Positions 23,561 to 32,251 of a stretch of 64,000 bases of DNA are shown one piece after another. The stretch is from Glacieibacterium arshaanense. GTDB taxonomy: Bacteria; Pseudomonadota; Alphaproteobacteria; Sphingomonadales; Sphingomonadaceae. Each line of letters starts with the position of its first letter. Position 1 is the stretch's first letter. A program made the translations under genes and the position numbers. The notes below the pieces were generated by a model. That model made no database searches, was not told the DNA's origin, and saw only the letters and a list, made by a program, of their open reading frames with translations. The stretch covers positions 784,563-848,562 of the forward strand of contig NZ_SIHO01000002.1 in assembly GCF_004681125.1 (NCBI RefSeq), read 5' to 3'.

Positions 23561-25960
23561 CTATGACATCGCCACCGCCGCCAGCGCATCGGCTTCGAGC
23601 AGCAGCGCTTCGTCGGCGCTGCCATAGACCGCCTCGCGGCCGAGTTCGAGCAGCACCGGGATGCTCAGCGGCGAAACGCGGTCGAGTTGGCGCAGCACCA
23701 GTTTCGCCTGCGCGCGTTCGAGCAGCGCCACCAGCCGCGCGATGTCGGTAAGTTTGGCGCGTGCATCGGCCCAGGCGGCGGTGAGCAGCAAATGGTCGGG
23801 CTCATGGCGCTGCAGCACGTCGTAGATCAGGTCGGCGGAGAAGGTCACCGACTTGCCGGTGCGCGGGCGTCCCGGCTGGGTGCGTTCAATCAGCCCCGCA
23901 ATCACCGCGACTTCGCGGAACGCGCGGCGCAGGAACGGCGAGTTCGCCATCCACACCGCGAGCTCGTCTTCAAGCACTTCCGGCGAAAACAGCGGGGCGG
24001 GGTCGGTCACGCGCGCCAGGCTCCACACCGCGACCATATAGTCGTTCGCGACAAACCCAAGCGGCTGCAGCCCCGCCACCTCCATGCGCTGCGTCAGCAG
24101 CATGCCGAGCGTCTGGTGGGCGTTGCGGCCTTCGAATCCATAGGCCACCATGAATTCGCGCCCGGCTTCGGGGAAGGTTTCGATGAGTAGGTCGTCGATG
24201 CCCGGCAGAACCGAGCGCTGGCGCTGATAATCGAGCCATTCGCGCACATCGGCGGGCATTTCGGTCCAGCGCTCGGGGGTGTTGAGCAGCCCGCGCACGC
24301 GCGTCGCGAGGTTGGTGGTCAGCGGCAATTTACCGCCGGCATAGCTCGGCACGCGCGGGTTGCCGCGTCCGGTGGTGACGATGATGTCGGATTCGTCGAA
24401 ACCGATGACTTCGAGCGTCTGGCCGGCGAACAGGAAGCTGTCGCCGACGCGCAGCTGCGCGCCGAACCATTCCTCGATGCGGCCGAGCGCGCGCCCGCGC
24501 CGGCCGAAGCGGATGGCAAGCGTCGGTGACTCCACGATGGTGCCGGCATTGAGCCGGTGCGCTGCAGCCAGCCGCGGGTGGCTCAGCCGGTAGCCATTTT
24601 CGTCGCGCACCAGCCGCCGGAAGCGGTCATAGGCGCGCAAGCTGTAGCCACCGTCGCCGATGAAGCCGAGCACACGGTCGAACTCGGCGCGCGGCAGCCC
24701 GGCATAGGGCGCGGCGCCGCGGACTTCGGCATAGACGGCATCGGCGTCGAATGGCGCCGCGCACGCCAGCCCCATCAGATGCTGCGCCAGCACATCGAGC
24801 CCGCCGGGGCGGAAATCGTCGGAATCGAGCTCTCCCGCGGCCACTGCATCGCGTGCGGCGAGCGCCTCCAGATATTCGAAGCGATTGCCCGGCACGATCA
24901 CGGCCTGCGAGGGTTCATCGAGCCGGTGGTTGGCGCGGCCGACGCGCTGCAGCAACCGCGACGCGCCCTTCGGCGCGCCCATCTGCACGACCAGATCGAC
25001 ATCGCCCCAGTCGATACCGAGGTCGAGGCTGGCGGTCGCGACGATAGCGCGCAACCGGCCTTCCGCCATCGCGGCCTCGACCTTGTGGCGCGCTTCGGGG
25101 GCGAGACTGCCGTGGTGGATGCCGATCGGCAGGCTCGCCTCATTCTCGTTCCACAGGTCGCGGAAGGTCATTTCGGCCTGCGCGCGGGTGTTGACGAAAA
25201 CGATGGTCAGCCGGTGCGCGGCAATCAGCTGATAGACCTGCTTTGCCGCATAGCGTCCGGTGTGGCCGGCCCAGGGTACACGGTCTTCGGGCAGCAGGAT
25301 TTGAACCTGCGCCTGCGCACCAGCCTCGCCGCGCACCAATCGCACTGCCGAAGCATCGGCGTCGGGCGCCAGCCAGCCTTGATAGGCTTCGGGGTCAGCA
25401 ATCGTCGCCGACAGCCCGACACGGCGCATGGCGGGGGCCAATGTTTGCATCCGCGCCAGCGCGAGGCTGAGCAAATCGCCGCGCTTGGTGGTGGCAAAGG
25501 CATGGATCTCGTCGACGATGACGGTGCGCACCCCCGCCAGCATTGCCGCCGCATCGGGATACGACAGCAGCAGCGATAGCGACTCGGGCGTCGTCAGCAA
25601 GATCTGCGGCGGGTCATAACGCTGGCGCTTCTTGTGCTCCGAACTGGTGTCGCCGGTGCGCGTTTCGACGCGGATATTCAGCCCCATCTCGGCAATCGGC
25701 GTGATCAGGTTGCGCGCCACGTCCGCCGCCAGCGCCTTGAGCGGCGACACATAGAGCGTGTGCAGGCCTACGGTCGGATGGTCGATGAGTTCGGCCAGCG
25801 TCGGCAGGAACCCCGCGAGCGTTTTCCCCGACCCCGTCGGCGCCACCAGCAGCGCATGTTCACCGGCTGCCGACGCGGCCAGCATGCCGCGCTGCGCCCC
25901 GCGCAAGGCCCAGCCGCGCGACGCGAACCAGCAGGCGAGGGGTGGAGGCAGGTCGGACAT
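23561..25960 (-). CDS. Ligase-associated DNA damage response DEXH-box helicase (Lhr-like)
   Basis: 799-aa superfamily 2 helicase. Seen: Q-motif region RGAQRGMLAASAAGEHALLV, Walker A APTGSGKTLAGFLP, DEIH box VIVDEIHAFATTKRGD, motif III SATIADP, motif IV-VI TIVFVNTRAQAE and LLQRVGRANHR, then the long C-terminal Lhr extension containing IVTTGRGNPRVPSYAGGKLP. Length and this extension match the helicase paired with PdeM. The ATG at 25960 starts the conserved protein; upstream residues in the open frame are not conserved. No adjacent ATP-dependent DNA ligase is present. Confidence 0.91.
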   Translation of the reverse strand: MSDLPPPLACWFASRGWALRGAQRGMLAASAAGEHALLVAPTGSGKTLAGFLPTLAELIDHPTVGLHTLYVSPLKALAADVARNLITPIAEMGLNIRVETRTGDTSSEHKKRQRYDPPQILLTTPESLSLLLSYPDAAAMLAGVRTVIVDEIHAFATTKRGDLLSLALARMQTLAPAMRRVGLSATIADPEAYQGWLAPDADASAVRLVRGEAGAQAQVQILLPEDRVPWAGHTGRYAAKQVYQLIAAHRLTIVFVNTRAQAEMTFRDLWNENEASLPIGIHHGSLAPEARHKVEAAMAEGRLRAIVATASLDLGIDWGDVDLVVQMGAPKGASRLLQRVGRANHRLDEPSQAVIVPGNRFEYLEALAARDAVAAGELDSDDFRPGGLDVLAQHLMGLACAAPFDADAVYAEVRGAAPYAGLPRAEFDRVLGFIGDGGYSLRAYDRFRRLVRDENGYRLSHPRLAAAHRLNAGTIVESPTLAIRFGRRGRALGRIEEWFGAQLRVGDSFLFAGQTLEVIGFDESDIIVTTGRGNPRVPSYAGGKLPLTTNLATRVRGLLNTPERWTEMPADVREWLDYQRQRSVLPGIDDLLIETFPEAGREFMVAYGFEGRNAHQTLGMLLTQRMEVAGLQPLGFVANDYMVAVWSLARVTDPAPLFSPEVLEDELAVWMANSPFLRRAFREVAVIAGLIERTQPGRPRTGKSVTFSADLIYDVLQRHEPDHLLLTAAWADARAKLTDIARLVALLERAQAKLVLRQLDRVSPLSIPVLLELGREAVYGSADEALLLEADALAAVAMS

Positions 25961-26105
25961 TGCGCCAGCTATAGCCGCGAGACGGCCGGTTCGCACAGCG
26001 GCAGGTGACGATACGCCGTGCTCGGGATCCCTGCCGCATCTCAAAATATTACACTTTTCAAATGGTCGAAAAGCTCGAAACGATATTTATCAAACACTTA
26101 AACAT

Positions 26106-26123
26106 TTGGCATGACAATTGCTT
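26106..26123 (+). promoter_or_regulatory. Sigma-54 (RpoN) promoter for the PEP-CTERM gene
   Basis: TTGGCATGACAATTGCTT matches the -24/-12 consensus TGGCACG-N4-TTGCW at every position except C to T at one base. GG (26108-26109) and GC (26120-26121) are exactly 12 nt apart. The predicted start near 26132 gives a leader of about 39 nt that begins with a 6-bp hairpin (CGGAGG 26134-26139 with CCTCCG 26146-26151). The surrounding 26041-26130 is strikingly AT-rich for this genome. Confidence 0.75.
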
Positions 26124-26170
26124 ATAGTTTTCGCGGAGGAAAGCGCCTCCGGAAAAACAGGGGTTTGAAA

Positions 26171-26791
26171 ATGAAAACACGGATTGCACTGGCACTTTTG
26201 GCCGCAACGTCGATTGCGACGACCGCGCAGGCATCGATCACGGTGATCGGGTCGCAGGCGGCATTTTCGGCAGAGGGGCCAATCGCTCAGAACACGAATT
26301 GGGACAGCTACACGGGCTTCACCACCCCCGGCAATAATTTCACCGTTGGTGCGCTGACGTTTGTCGAAGGCGGTCAGAACCTCATCGGCGGCAACCCCGA
26401 TTACGGCATGGCGCGTTCGCTGTTCACCGATAACTACATCCTGGGGACGACGATCAACATCGCCGGAACCTATGACCTGTTCGCGTTCAATCTCGGCAAC
26501 TTTTTATCGGCTGGCGGCACCACGGTCGCGATCACGACCAACCTCAACACTTATTCCTTCAATCCCGCGACGCTGAGCTACGCCAACAACGGCACGCTGA
26601 CTTTTGCGGGCTACAAGGCGAGTGCGGGCGAATATTTCACCTCGGTGAACTATTCGGGCCCCGAGGCAACCGGCGCCACCGACATCCAGCTCGGCAACGC
26701 GGTTCCCGAACCGGCAAGCTGGGCGCTGATGATCGTCGGTTTCGGCATGGTGGGTGCAACGCTGCGCCGCCGCGCCGCCGTCGCTGCTTGA
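26171..26791 (+). CDS. PEPxxWA-CTERM sorting-domain protein
   Basis: 206 aa: signal peptide (MKTRIALALLAATSIATTAQ, cleavage near AQA-S), a beta-rich secreted domain with many Asn/Thr/Gly residues, then the sorting signal VPEPASWALMIVGFGMVGAT and the basic end LRRRAAV. Expected to be processed by an exosortase and deposited at the cell envelope or in the matrix; the mature domain is not recognised. The ATG at 26171 has AGGGG 7 nt upstream and begins the signal peptide. A near-consensus sigma-54 promoter lies upstream and a strong terminator downstream, making it a single-gene unit. Confidence 0.92.
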   Translation: MKTRIALALLAATSIATTAQASITVIGSQAAFSAEGPIAQNTNWDSYTGFTTPGNNFTVGALTFVEGGQNLIGGNPDYGMARSLFTDNYILGTTINIAGTYDLFAFNLGNFLSAGGTTVAITTNLNTYSFNPATLSYANNGTLTFAGYKASAGEYFTSVNYSGPEATGATDIQLGNAVPEPASWALMIVGFGMVGATLRRRAAVAA

Positions 26792-26814
26792 ACCCGAACG
26801 ACACAAACCAAACG

Positions 26815-26844
26815 AAGGGCGGTCCGCAAGGGCCGCCCTTTTTT
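26815..26844 (+). terminator. Rho-independent terminator after the PEP-CTERM gene
   Basis: AAGGGCGGTCC (26815-26825), loop GCAA, then GGGCCGCCCTT (26830-26840), followed by TTTT. The 11-bp stem has a single T.G wobble. Confidence 0.92.
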
Positions 26845-26855
26845 GTCGCCGAATT

Positions 26856-27095
26856 CTAGGCTCGGTGTGGGTGGTCTTTGATCACGCGCACGGCTGATGG
26901 CGGATACTTCGCCAGCGCCGCCGCCGGCCGCACCGGGCGCACTACAAGGTTGCCACCACAATTGGGGCAGGTGCCGGCGAAGACGTTGTCTGCACACGTG
27001 GCGCAGAAGGTGCATTCAAACGTGCAGATGCGCGCGTCGGCGTCGGGTGGCAGGTCGCAGTCGCATTCTTCGCAATTGGGGCGTAGTTCCAGCAT
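26856..27095 (-). CDS. DUF1272 domain-containing protein
   Basis: 79 aa, cysteine-rich. The pattern CEECDCD...CTFECTFCATC...CPNCGG gives several CxxC pairs, a probable double zinc ribbon. DUF1272 proteins are small and widespread; function unknown. The ATG at 27095 begins the conserved MLELRPNCEECD. It points toward the PEP-CTERM terminator and is divergent from the VOC protein. Confidence 0.87.
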   Translation of the reverse strand: MLELRPNCEECDCDLPPDADARICTFECTFCATCADNVFAGTCPNCGGNLVVRPVRPAAALAKYPPSAVRVIKDHPHRA

Positions 27096-27145
27096 GACGC
27101 GACTATGCCGCAATCGCGGCGATTTTGCACGGGGATTGGAACGCT

Positions 27146-27505
27146 ATGGCTGTTGTCGGGATCGATCATGTCCAGCTGGCGATGCCAGCGGGCGGCGAGG
27201 TGGCGGCATGCGGCTTCTATGCCGGGCTGCTCGGCATTCCCGAGGTGCCAAAGCCGTCCCATTTGCAGGCGCGCGGCGGCTGCTGGTTCGAAGCGCCGCC
27301 GCTGCGTGTGCACTTGGGGGTCGATGCCGATTTCCGGCCGGCGCGCAAGGCGCACCCTGGGCTACTCGTCGACAATTTCGACGCGCTGTGCGCGGCGCTC
27401 GCCGCGACTGGCCATGCGGTCACCATCGATGCCGAAGACCCCGGCCATGTCTATGTCGATGATCCGTTCGGCAACCGCCTCGAACTGATTGCCGCGACGG
27501 TCTGA
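27146..27505 (+). CDS. VOC/glyoxalase-family protein
   Basis: 119 aa: one vicinal-oxygen-chelate unit pair. Seen: N-terminal VVGIDHVQLAMPAGGEVAAC with a candidate metal His, FYAGLLGIPEVPKP, VHLGVDADFRPARKAHPGLL, and the C-terminal YVDDPFGNRLELI with the conserved metal-binding Glu. Substrate unknown; dioxygenase, isomerase or antibiotic-sequestering roles occur in the family. The ATG at 27146 has GGGGA upstream. Confidence 0.85.
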   Translation: MAVVGIDHVQLAMPAGGEVAACGFYAGLLGIPEVPKPSHLQARGGCWFEAPPLRVHLGVDADFRPARKAHPGLLVDNFDALCAALAATGHAVTIDAEDPGHVYVDDPFGNRLELIAATV

Positions 27506-27634
27506 GTGCGCGCCAGCCGCGACAAGCTGCCGCATTTCGCAGTTGTCAGCCGCCCGACTTGCTGGCAATCAATGTGTCAATAAATCGGGGCCGGAGCGCG
27601 GGGCGCACCCCGGCAATATTTGGGGAGAACGGAC

Positions 27635-29548
27635 ATGGCAACCAAGGGTGCAATCGCGGCGCTGCCGCTGCTGGCGCTGGTGCTGACGCTGGCGGGCTGC
27701 GGCGACAAGGCCGCCGACAAGGCCAAGGCCGAAGCCGAAGTGACCGCCAAGGCCGAAGCCGCCAGCCCCTATCCGCTCAAGCCCCTTTGGGGCGACACCC
27801 ACCTCCACACCGCCAACTCGTCCGATGCGTTCGCGCTCGGCGCGCGGCTCGGGCCGGAGGATGCACTGCGCTTTGCCCGCGGCGAGGCGGTGACCTCCAG
27901 CACCGGCATCAAGGCGCAGCTCGAACGGCCGCTCGACTTCCTGGTGGTGTCGGACCACTCTGACGGGCTCGGTGCAATCAAGGCGATCTATGACGCGCCG
28001 CGACTGATGCTGCGCGATCCGACGCTACGCCGCTGGCACGACATGATGCACGAAGGCCCCGCCGGCATGCAAAAGGCGGCGGGCGAGCTGATCACCGGCT
28101 TTGCCAACAAGACGCTGCCCGCATCGATGATGGATCCCAGCAAGAACGCCGAGCGCACCAAGACGATCTGGACCGACCAGAACGCCATTGTCGAGCGCTA
28201 CAACGAGCCCGGCAAGTTCACGAGCTTCTTCGGGTTCGAATATACGCTGATGCCCGACGGCAACAATCTGCACCGCATCGTCATCATGCGCGACGGCAAG
28301 GCGCAAGCCGACAAGGTCGTGCCATTCTCCTCGACGGTCGGCACCTCGGTCGACCAGCTGTGGGACTATATGGACACCTATGAAAAGACCACCGGCGGTC
28401 AGATTCTGGCGATTCCGCACAACAGCAACGTGTCGAACGGGCTGATGTTCCAGCTGACGCAGACCGACGGCAAGCCGATGACTGCGGCCTATGCGGCGCG
28501 GCGCGCGGCGCATGAACCGGTCGTCGAAATCACCCAGATCAAGGGCGACAGCGAAACGCATCCGTTCCTGTCGCCCAACGACGAATTCGCCGGGTTCGGC
28601 CAGGCCGGCTGGGAGCTCGGCAACCTGTCGATGACGCAACTCTCGACGCCGTCGATGTACACCGGCAACTATGTCCGCGCCGCACTCCAGCATGGGCTGG
28701 AGATCGAGGCCAAGACCGGCGTCAACCCGTACAAGTTCGGCGTCATCGGCTCGACCGACTCACACACCGCGCTGTCGACGGCGGACGAGAACAACTTCTT
28801 CGGCAAGCACGCCGGCGTCGAACCCAGCGCGACGCGCGCAATGTTGCCGCAGTCGCTTGGCAAAGCCGGCCGCGTCGGCTGGCAGTATCTGGCGGGCGGC
28901 TATGCGGCGGTCTGGGCGAAGGCCAACACCCGTGCCGAAATCTTCGACGCGATGAAGCGCCGCGAAGTCTATGCTTCGACCGGCCCGCGCATGACGGTGC
29001 GCTTGTTCGGCGGGTGGGATTTTGCTCCCGCCGATCTGCAGGGCGATTGGGTGAAGGCGGGCTATGCGCGCGGCGTGCCGATGGGCGGCGACTTGAAACC
29101 CGCCGGCAAGGCCGGTGCGCCGACATTCATCGTCTCGGCGCTCAAGGATCCGATCGGCGCCAATCTCGACCGCGTCCAGATCGTCAAGGGCTGGATCGAC
29201 GCCAAGGGCGCCACGCACGAGCAGGTCTATGATGTGGTGTGGAGCACCCCGGCGACGCGCAAGCCCGGGGCCAATGGCAAGCTGCCGCCGGTCGGCGATA
29301 CTGTCGATCTGAAGACCGCGACCTACACCAATAGCATCGGCGCGCCGACGCTGCAGACGGTGTGGACCGACCCGGCGTTCGATCCAGCACAAAAGGCATT
29401 CTACTACGTCCGCGTGCTCGAAATCCCGACGCCGCGCTGGGTCGCCTATGACATCGTGCGCTACAAGGCCAAGGTCGGCCCCGAGGTGCAGCTGAAGTCG
29501 CAGGAACGCGCCTATTCGGCGCCGATCTGGTACGATCCCAAGGCATAA
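27635..29548 (+). CDS. DUF3604 lipoprotein, PHP-like putative metal hydrolase
   Basis: 637 aa. The N-terminal lipobox LTLAGC places the lipidated Cys at residue 22, followed by a charged Lys/Ala-rich linker (residues 26-45). The main domain is DUF3604: GDTHLHTANSSDAFALGARL resembles the PHP-type DxHxH metal motif, followed by VVSDHSDGLG, FFGFEYT, IPHNSNVSNG and GSTDSHTALS, all with probable metal-ligand His/Asp residues. The substrate is unknown. It lies 12 bp upstream of a PPIase-like gene, and they are probably co-transcribed. GGGGAG precedes ATG 27635. Confidence 0.88.
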   Translation: MATKGAIAALPLLALVLTLAGCGDKAADKAKAEAEVTAKAEAASPYPLKPLWGDTHLHTANSSDAFALGARLGPEDALRFARGEAVTSSTGIKAQLERPLDFLVVSDHSDGLGAIKAIYDAPRLMLRDPTLRRWHDMMHEGPAGMQKAAGELITGFANKTLPASMMDPSKNAERTKTIWTDQNAIVERYNEPGKFTSFFGFEYTLMPDGNNLHRIVIMRDGKAQADKVVPFSSTVGTSVDQLWDYMDTYEKTTGGQILAIPHNSNVSNGLMFQLTQTDGKPMTAAYAARRAAHEPVVEITQIKGDSETHPFLSPNDEFAGFGQAGWELGNLSMTQLSTPSMYTGNYVRAALQHGLEIEAKTGVNPYKFGVIGSTDSHTALSTADENNFFGKHAGVEPSATRAMLPQSLGKAGRVGWQYLAGGYAAVWAKANTRAEIFDAMKRREVYASTGPRMTVRLFGGWDFAPADLQGDWVKAGYARGVPMGGDLKPAGKAGAPTFIVSALKDPIGANLDRVQIVKGWIDAKGATHEQVYDVVWSTPATRKPGANGKLPPVGDTVDLKTATYTNSIGAPTLQTVWTDPAFDPAQKAFYYVRVLEIPTPRWVAYDIVRYKAKVGPEVQLKSQERAYSAPIWYDPKA

Positions 29549-29560
29549 GCGGCAGCGCGC

Positions 29561-30388
29561 GTGACCATCGCCGATCGTGCACGCGGCTGGTTGCGCGAAC
29601 CCTTGCTGCATTTCGCGCTGATCGGGCTGGCGATTTTTGCACTCTATGGCTGGCGCAATCCGGTCGATGATGACAGCCGCACAATCACCGTCACCGCGCC
29701 GCGCGTCGAGGCACTCGCGGCGAACTGGGCGGAGGCGTGGCAGCGGCCGCCGACGCCCGCCGAAATCGACGCGCTGATCCGCGACGATATCAAGGATGAA
29801 ATCTACTACCGCGAAGCCGTGCGGCTCGGGCTGGCGCGCGACGATGACGTGGTCCGCAAACGTATGCGCAACAGCATGGAGTTCATCGCCACCTCGCAGG
29901 CCGAAGCGCGGGCGCCGACCGACGCCGAACTCCAGGCCTGGATGGACAAGGACCCGGCGCGCTACCGGCTGCCCGCGCTGTTGAGCTTCGACCAGGTCTA
30001 TCTTGGTGGCGCACGTGACGGTGCGGCAGCGCTGACCGCAAAATTGCGAGCCGGTGCTGATCCGGCAATGCTCGGCGAGCATGGCACACTGCCGACATCG
30101 ATGGACGGCGCAGATGCCGAAGCCATCGGCAGCAGCTTCGGCGACGGCTTTGCCGATGCGGTCGCGGTGCTACCGGTCGGGCAATGGTCGGGCCCGGTCG
30201 AATCAGGGCTGGGCTGGCATCTGGTGCGGCTGCGCAAGGTCACGCCCGGGCAGACTCCGACATTGGCGATGGTGCGCCAGCGCGTCGAAAATGACTGGCG
30301 CGCCGATAATCGCCGCCGTGCCGAGGCGGCGGCGTATCAGGCGCTGCTCGACGGCTACAAGATCAAAATCGAAAAGCCGGGCAGCTAG
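29561..30388 (+). CDS. Membrane-anchored peptidyl-prolyl cis-trans isomerase (PpiC/parvulin-type)
   Basis: 275 aa. One N-terminal membrane anchor lies at about residues 17-31 (FALIGLAIFALYGW). A SurA/PrsA-like helical region follows (DALIRDDIKDEIYYREAVRLGL) and then a degenerate parvulin domain (about 140-225) with SSFGDGFADAVAVLPVGQWS and SGLGWHLVRL. The role is probably folding of a secreted partner, conceivably the DUF3604 lipoprotein encoded 12 bp upstream. GTG start at 29561. Catalytic competence is uncertain because the parvulin core is short. Confidence 0.85.
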   Translation: MTIADRARGWLREPLLHFALIGLAIFALYGWRNPVDDDSRTITVTAPRVEALAANWAEAWQRPPTPAEIDALIRDDIKDEIYYREAVRLGLARDDDVVRKRMRNSMEFIATSQAEARAPTDAELQAWMDKDPARYRLPALLSFDQVYLGGARDGAAALTAKLRAGADPAMLGEHGTLPTSMDGADAEAIGSSFGDGFADAVAVLPVGQWSGPVESGLGWHLVRLRKVTPGQTPTLAMVRQRVENDWRADNRRRAEAAAYQALLDGYKIKIEKPGS

Positions 30389-30442
30389 GGGGTTTACCCC
30401 CTCGCGCTTGGCGGCGCGCGCGGCTAGGCTGACCAAGGCATC

Positions 30443-31357
30443 ATGAACATCTACCTGCCCATCGCCGAAATGTCGGTCAACGTCCTGGTCATCATCGGGC
30501 TGGGCGCGCTTGTCGGGTTTCTGTCGGGGATGTTCGGCATCGGCGGCGGCTTCCTGACGACGCCGCTGCTGATTTTCTACGGCATCCCGCCCGCCATCGC
30601 CGTCGCCTCGGCCGCCACGCAGATCACCGGCTCGAGCGTGTCGGGCGCACTGGCGTACTGGAAACGCGGCGGCGTCGATGTCCGCATCGGCGCGGTGCTC
30701 ATCGTGGGCGGTATCGTCGGGGCCGGACTGGGGTCGATGCTGTTCAAGCTGCTGCAGTCGCTTGGCCAGATCGATGTGTCGATCAACATCATCTACGTCG
30801 TCTTCCTCGGCACCATCGGCGGACTGATGCTGCGCGAGGCGCTGGCCGCGCTCGCCGCGCAAAAGGCCGGGCATGTCGCGCCGACGCGGATGCGCGCGCG
30901 CAACCCGCTGGTCACCGCGCTGCCATTCAAGATGCGCTATAGCGACTCGGGGCTATTCATCTCGCCGCTGGCGCCGCTGCTGTTGGGCGTTGCGACGGGC
31001 ATATTGACCGCGATCATGGGCATCGGCGGCGGCTTCATAATCGTGCCGGCGCTGATCTACGTGCTCGGCATGCCGGCGAAGATGGTGGTCGGCACCAGCC
31101 TGTTCCAGATCATCTTCGTCACCGCGGTCACCACGCTGCTGCATTCGGTGCAGTCGCAGACCGTCGATATCGTACTGGCGATCCTGCTGCTGGCCGGCGG
31201 CGTCATCGGCGCACAGTTCGGCGTCCAGGCGGCGCAGAAACTGCCACCCGAGCGACTGCGCCTGTTCCTCGCGCTGATCGTCCTCGCGGTGGCACTCCGC
31301 GTCGCCTACGGGCTGACGGTGGCGCCGTCCGAACTGTTCACGATCTACGCCGGATGA
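30443..31357 (+). CDS. TauE/SafE-family sulfite/sulfonate exporter
   Basis: 304-aa membrane protein, about 8 helices, with the two-fold repeat typical of TauE/SafE: GFLSGMFGIGGGFLTTPLLI in the first half and GILTAIMGIGGGFIIVPALI in the second. Transports small anions such as sulfite or organosulfonates in characterised members. The stop overlaps the start of a TIGR02186 protein (ATGA), its usual partner in alphaproteobacteria. AAGG lies upstream of ATG 30443. Confidence 0.92.
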   Translation: MNIYLPIAEMSVNVLVIIGLGALVGFLSGMFGIGGGFLTTPLLIFYGIPPAIAVASAATQITGSSVSGALAYWKRGGVDVRIGAVLIVGGIVGAGLGSMLFKLLQSLGQIDVSINIIYVVFLGTIGGLMLREALAALAAQKAGHVAPTRMRARNPLVTALPFKMRYSDSGLFISPLAPLLLGVATGILTAIMGIGGGFIIVPALIYVLGMPAKMVVGTSLFQIIFVTAVTTLLHSVQSQTVDIVLAILLLAGGVIGAQFGVQAAQKLPPERLRLFLALIVLAVALRVAYGLTVAPSELFTIYAG

Positions 31358-32109
31358 GCCGGCTGCTCGCCTTGTTCGCAATCTGGCTGGCGTGCACCGC
31401 CGCCGCACCGGTCAAGCTGATCACCGACATCAGCCAGAGCCGCATCGACATCATCTACACCTTCAAGGGTGCGGAGTTGCTGGTCTTCGGCGCCATCCAG
31501 TACGCCAATGGCCAGGTCCCCGACGAGCCGCCGGGGCTGGCGGTGGTGATGCGCGGCCCGGCCGAACCGGTCACCGTGCGCAAGAAAGCGCGTGTCGCCG
31601 GCATCTGGGTCAATACGCGCAGCGCGCGGTTTGAAAGTGCGCCGGGTTTCTATGCGGTGGCGACTTCCAAGCCCATCGCCAAGCTCGTCGACCAGCGCAC
31701 TGCGACAATCTGGGAAATCGGTGTCGACAGCCTTCAGCTTTCGCCCACCGGCAACGCCACGCCGGCCGAAACCGAGGAATTCGAACACGGCCTGATCGAC
31801 CTGCGCCGCCGCAACGGGCTGTTCGCCGAGCACGAAGGCGCTGTTGGCATCAGCCAGAACATCCTCTACCGCGCGCGCATCGCCATCCCGAGCTCGGTGC
31901 CGGTCGGCAGCTACACCGCGCAAATCTTCCTGATCAAGAATGGCGAGGTCATCGCGCAATCGACCAGCCCCGTCGAAATCGACAAGTCAGGCTTCGAACG
32001 CTGGGTCTTCGTCGCCGCGCATAACCATTCGCTGGCTTACGGATTGGCCGCCGTCGCTGCCGCGCTGCTGGCGGGCTGGGGGGCCGGGCTGATCGTGCGC
32101 CGGAATTGA
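31354..32109 (+). CDS. TIGR02186-family membrane-anchored protein, TauE/SafE partner
   Basis: 251 aa: signal peptide ([19 protein letters not shown]), a beta-rich periplasmic domain and one C-terminal helix ([19 protein letters not shown]) ending in RRN. Recognised as TIGR02186 from [20 protein letters not shown] and [13 protein letters not shown], plus the location next to a TauE/SafE exporter with a 4-nt overlap. Its biochemical function is unknown; it may assist the exporter in the periplasm. Confidence 0.85.
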   Translation: MSRLLALFAIWLACTAAAPVKLITDISQSRIDIIYTFKGAELLVFGAIQYANGQVPDEPPGLAVVMRGPAEPVTVRKKARVAGIWVNTRSARFESAPGFYAVATSKPIAKLVDQRTATIWEIGVDSLQLSPTGNATPAETEEFEHGLIDLRRRNGLFAEHEGAVGISQNILYRARIAIPSSVPVGSYTAQIFLIKNGEVIAQSTSPVEIDKSGFERWVFVAAHNHSLAYGLAAVAAALLAGWGAGLIVRRN

Positions 32110-32112
32110 GTC

Positions 32113-32149
32113 GAAGGGCCTCCGGCGGGCAGGTGTGACCCCTGCGCCC
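32113..32149. repeat. Single, degenerate arm of the palindromic intergenic repeat
   Basis: Begins AAGGGCCTCCGGCGGGCAGG; the inner part is altered (GCAGGTGTGACCCCTGC), so the hairpin is shorter than in other copies. It lies between the TIGR02186 gene and the copper ATPase, without a partner arm. Confidence 0.78.
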
Positions 32150-32251
32150 AATTTTAGTGCCGCATTGAAACCATTCGGGTCGGGAAACGATTCACCTGTT
32201 CGGGGCTTTGGCGGACTATACTGGTCGTCGCGCCACCGCAGGACCGCAGCC

